A stretch of DNA of 64,000 nucleotides. It comes from Bilabrum cf. latius. Taxonomy: Eukaryota; Bigyra: Bicosoecida; Bigyra; Bicosoecida. Numbering within the stretch: position 1 is the stretch's first letter; each line of letters opens with the position of its first letter. The DNA lies in assembly GCA_965178125.1 (NCBI GenBank), contig OZ237736.1:496001-560000 (forward strand), given 5' to 3'. The notes below the pieces were generated by a model. It worked only from the letters and a program-made list of their open reading frames with translations, was not told where the DNA came from and did not search any database. The position numbers and the translations under genes were made by a program. Of the stretch, positions 60,179 through 64,000 are shown piece by piece.

Positions 60179-63100
60179 ATGCATGTATTATTTCTGGTTG
60201 CGTTAGTGCAAGACGCATTTTCGCATACTCTGTTTCATAGTATTGACTCGTACTAGCCAAGCACCTCATTCCAGTTTGGCGCTTGCATTGGCAGCAACCA
60301 GGACAAGCGACTGCATCTACACCAGCTGAGGTCGCAACAGTGTAATTGTAAGATTGGCAGCAAGCATGTTGCTTGACTTAGAAATTGTACGCAATATAAT
60401 CCAACTGTGCCCCGTTCTTTGGTCGCAGCTACATGGGTTGTGTCAGATGGGGCTTCGAAGCTTGGCATCGCTGAATCGAATCGAACTGTTAGGATTCTGT
60501 CCGCAAGCTCAGCGTTTCGCATGAATACTTCAAGCGATCCATCTCGCTGTGATATGATCTCGCCTCCATGGAACGGTTGGGGATTGACCCCGAGCTCACA
60601 GCATCCGCCCGTGTTCAAACGGTGGCGATGGCTGACTGGCCCCGGAGTTCCGTCCCCAAGCCACGCATCACCATCCGCGATCAGCTGTAGATCAGCTGGA
60701 GAGTCGTTTGTGCCATCAATAGGAGTCCACGTTGCTATGCCAGGAGCAAGCACGTTCTAGCTGCCCCCTCCCTCTGTCGAGTTGGTCCCACCAGAGCGCC
60801 AGGACCTAGTGTTGCCTCCTGATCGGGTGGCTGAGCCATTCACGGTGGAGGCTTGGTTTACGCAGATACGAAACAATCTGCCTGCATCTATCATTGGACG
60901 ACAGCCTAGGACGTACAGCGGTACGCAAGGGTACAGCAACACTATCACATACACACCGCTGTAGGACACAACCTCGTTGCAAGTGCATCGTGTGTTCATT
61001 GGACTAAATCCATTCAGACTATGTGCGAGCAGCACCATTGTGGTATGCCCTGTGGAGTGGTATGACCCGGCCTGCTCCCCCATGGACCAGCCTGTCGATC
61101 CCAGGGACCTCTGTCTGCAGACCACCGTGTGGCCCATCCAGGGGACGGGATACCCAGCTCGTGCTCGGGTTCCCTATTCCTCTCGACAGAACCAGTCATC
61201 TGCAGTGCAGTGCCCCGTGAAGTACACATCGAGGCAGCCCATCGACAAGCTGGCCCCGGCTGGCGGCCCCCTCCCGCTTCCTGATGAGTACGACACCACG
61301 GGGGTGGCGGTGCGCATCACGTCGGCCTGCGTGGACTCTCGAGTGCTGCTGACTCGGCGGCGGGACGGCAACAGCGCGGCGCAGCAGACGGCCAAGTGGC
61401 ACCAGTCTCTCACCACGGTATATCCACCCGGCTCTGTGGCTGTGCTGCCGTATGGTGAGGATGTAGAGATCGTGGGCGAGGCTAAGGACTACGCTTGGCG
61501 CGTGAATCGAGGACACGTGCTTGCGTTTGTGTTGGATGTGCCGGCATCGGAGCTGTATCCGTGGAATGTGACATCACTGGATGGCAATGGCAGTGCTGCT
61601 GCTAGTCCGAAGAAAGACATATTTTGCAATGATCAAAGAAGGTTACCTCAGGCAGCTTACACGCATGCTGTCCTGCTGGACGATGCGTCTTGCGTGGGTT
61701 CCCGCTCCTGCACCCCCGACACGGGCAGCATCACTGACAGGCAGGATCCTCGCATGCAGGCCTTGCTGAAGCAGTACGCTGAGAGCGATGCTGTCCGAGG
61801 GCCATTCCCGAGTGTTCGCGTGGGATGCGCGATCTCGTATGATGTGGACTTCAGCCGGTACCGTAGCGGGCTGATACCGATGGACATGCCAGCATCGCAG
61901 AACGGGATGTCGACAATGTTCGGGGGCAAGGACGCGCCATACACCACTCGCAGCGGCGTTGTGGTGGCGGACCGAGGGCGGTACGAGCCTCCAGCGAACA
62001 ATTCAGCGCTGAGCGTGCAGGCATCAGGTGCGACCCAGAATGGTGGAGCACATGAAGTCTCGGTCAGCACGGGCAGTTTGAATGATGGTCCTGTGCCGGC
62101 AACGTTCGGTGCAATTGCAGGCCCGTACGCCGTCTACAGAGGCATCGTCAACGCCAGAGCATACCCGCCGCCCCCCAATGCCACGCTGCCCGCTGTGTCA
62201 GGCGGTCGATGGCTGCCCTACAGGACGCAGGTCTACGGTTACTTCCAGGGCCGTGTGGCAGTGATGGCCGTGTGCGACAATCCTGACGATGTGCCCGTGG
62301 ATCCCGGTGTGGAGGCCGCCATGGGTCGGGGCTCGCAGGGCGGGTGGTCGTTGGCAGCGAGCGTGCATCGCATCTGGTACTCTTACTGGCTGGGATATCC
62401 TGGTCTAGTCTAGAATGTGTCGGCATTGGTACAGCGTCGGCTGGCTCCAGTGTCAGCTGGTGTGCAGCTGCGTTGGAACGGCGGTAGTACCCGTCTTCCG
62501 GTGTCGTATGATGGGAACAGCACAGTTGATAGCTTGGTGCCTCGCATGGAATGCCGATCGGAAGAATCGCCTGGCCTTGGATCTGCCCGCAGCATGTATC
62601 GATCTGACTGGGCCCGCCACCTGGGCGCCAGCCGCGCTTCCCTGTGGTTTGACCTGGCGTTTGACCGGAACCGGTGGCCCGCTGCACAATCGTGGATGGG
62701 CGAGCACATCGGCCAGGCGCCCGGTGTAGACCATCCCCATCCGTCGAACAAGCAGCTGCGCTGGCTGGAGGATGACTTGCTGGACGATCTGCAGGATATG
62801 GCTGGGGAGGGCGACATGGACCAGGTGCGGTCCTGGCGGGTGGAGGTGTTGCAAGTAGATGCGTTGCCCGCTGAGCCTGCCCCATCGGGTGATTCACTGA
62901 ATGTGTCCCAGCTGTGGATGCGCCTGTCAGTGCAGGTGCATGTGGGCGAGCCAGATGGGGCCGCTCGGACGCAGGTGGCAGGCATGGCATTCTAGCGGTC
63001 CATGTCGGCTGGGTCGGTGGTGGATCGGGTGGTACCAGTGCTGCGCGGGAATCGCGGGGGAGCTCTCGCAGGCACGTGGCTGCTGGCAGTGGACATGGGT

Positions 63101-64000
63101 AGTGTCGGCTATCGCATCCAGCTCCCCTGTCTGCGTTCGTCGGTGGAGGCATACGCCGAAGACTGCAATACCGTCGGGGCGATGTGGATGCATCGGGGCG
63201 CCACGTGGGCACAGCTGCTTGCAGTGACGGCGATGATAGCCTGCAGCATGGTGTACGCGGTGTCATGTTGGTATGCTGTGTGCAGACTGCAGGCTTCGAT
63301 TGACCTGGAGATCATCTCGGCGAGCGCGTGTCGGGTCTGCCGGATGGTGCTGCACTGGGTGCTTGCGGCGCAGCTGGTTCGAGCGCGGCTGGACGGGCCG
63401 GGTGACGTGTGGATCATAGCTCTGAGCCTGGGATTGGTATTGCGCGCGATCCTGATCGGATGCTGTAGAATGGACATTGCCAGTCGGTATGTGTTGGAAT
63501 CAGGTGAACAGCAGTAGCACGGCAGAGCGGGTGCAGTCCATGATGGAAATCAGTACCGGCGCAGGGATGCAGTCGTTCCGGAACCTGGGCTAGCAATCAC
63601 TAGCAAGCATGGAATGCTTTAGGCTGATACACGATCATGGAATGCGGATAGTGGAACAGGTCGGGCAGGAGTCATCAAATCCTTGGTTCTTGTTGAGACG
63701 ACGGTTGGCATAGCAGGGTGCAGGAATCCCAGCGCTGAATCGAAGTGGCCCCGCAATAGCGCTCACAGTAGATTGCGTCGCATTGTGTCGACATTGTCGC
63801 TGGCGTACCCCGTGCGATTGGCATTTATCAGAGTGATGGCCGTGCTGGATTGGGACACCTAGCTGCTGCTAGCATCGAGTTGCATCCAGGGAGGCTCGGG
63901 GTTGCGGAACACTGACAGTCGCGAGGCCCCCCTCATTGAAGAAGATGCGTCGGACCATGATAGAATAGTTGGGTAGATGTTTTCAGACTCCGAGTCGGAC
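60179..64000 (+). CDS. Family member D: LamG-like multi-pass surface protein (runs off window)
   Basis: Exon 1 is 60179-60347; exon 2 starts at 60429 and is still open at the window end (1247 codons seen). TAG lies at 60254, 60758, 60962, 62411, 62993, 63515, 63620, 63860 and 63974. The signal peptide is MHVLFLVALVQDAFS. Splicing joins RSQQCN to STWVVSDG, parallel to C. The cysteine block, the CVGSRSCTPDTGSITD segment and the YRGIVNARAYPPPPN block are nearly identical to C. The segment about 61930-62120 (residues around 555-620) is very different from C. By comparison with C about 160 residues remain beyond 64000. Confidence 0.75.
61017..63464 (+). repeat. Inverted segmental duplication, right arm (gene D)
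   Basis: This is the partner of 56752-59256. Differences in the shared parts are scattered single bases, several of them CAG/TAG exchanges. The divergent island lies at about 61930-62130. Confidence 0.85.

Noticed and set aside
46575-64000. TAG as leucine rather than glutamine
   Set aside because: A few TAGs align with Leu (for example near 57222 and 62993), but at least eight positions align with CAG or CAA in close paralogs, and CAG to TAG is a single transition. Leu is not excluded by sequence alone, but is much less likely.
1-64000. CRISPR arrays, insertion sequences, rRNA genes
   Set aside because: No regularly spaced direct repeats, transposase motifs or rRNA-like conserved sequence was seen in reading the window.

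Overview
This is nuclear DNA from a eukaryote, probably a free-living protist that I cannot place further. Evidence: GT-AG spliceosomal introns of about 80-135 nt, first exons as short as 27-30 nt, no operons, a retromer subunit (VPS29), a CDT1-like replication licensing factor, LRR/Kelch/WD40/ankyrin proteins, and secreted or multi-pass surface proteins. Base composition is moderately GC-rich.

The main result is that TAG is a sense codon here, almost certainly glutamine. Under the standard code most genes look broken; with TAG as sense they become long continuous genes ending in TGA or TAA. I count about 110 in-frame TAGs in 16 genes (roughly 16,000 codons) with no internal TAA or TGA, and no recognised gene uses TAG as terminator. 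In four paralogs (A-D) TAG repeatedly aligns with CAG or CAA, including a tandem TAG-TAG against CAG-CAG. All coordinates below use this reading.

Layout. 0-1.3 kb: nothing supported. 1.3-7 kb: a membrane protein (PEX11-like?), an LRR protein, a Nudix-like protein and a four-exon gene with a Pro/Ala repeat tail. 7-14 kb: a 2310-residue WD40 protein (13 TAGs). 14-18 kb: an unknown protein, an ankyrin-like relic and an LRR/ankyrin protein. 18-22 kb: 3-hydroxyisobutyrate dehydrogenase and a secreted GH31 glycosidase, divergent. 22.4-29.8 kb: a basic nuclear-type protein and a very long CDT1-like protein. 30.4-31.6 kb: VPS29 and acylphosphatase, convergent. 31.9-40.9 kb: a 1270-residue Kelch protein, an ankyrin relic and a PQQ-like propeller membrane protein. 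42.6-46.3 kb: a DUF1295/steroid-reductase-like membrane enzyme and a secreted family 8 polysaccharide lyase.

46.6-64 kb: four related genes for signal-peptide, LamG-like, cysteine-containing, multi-pass membrane proteins of about 1400 residues, arranged A(-) B(+) C(-) D(+) as two head-to-head pairs. They share a phase-1 first intron. C and D contain a near-identical inverted duplication of about 2.5 kb interrupted by a divergent island, which suggests gene conversion around variable ectodomain segments. D runs off the window. GH31 and the lyase suggest an organism that digests external polysaccharides; the A-D family looks like a variable surface system.
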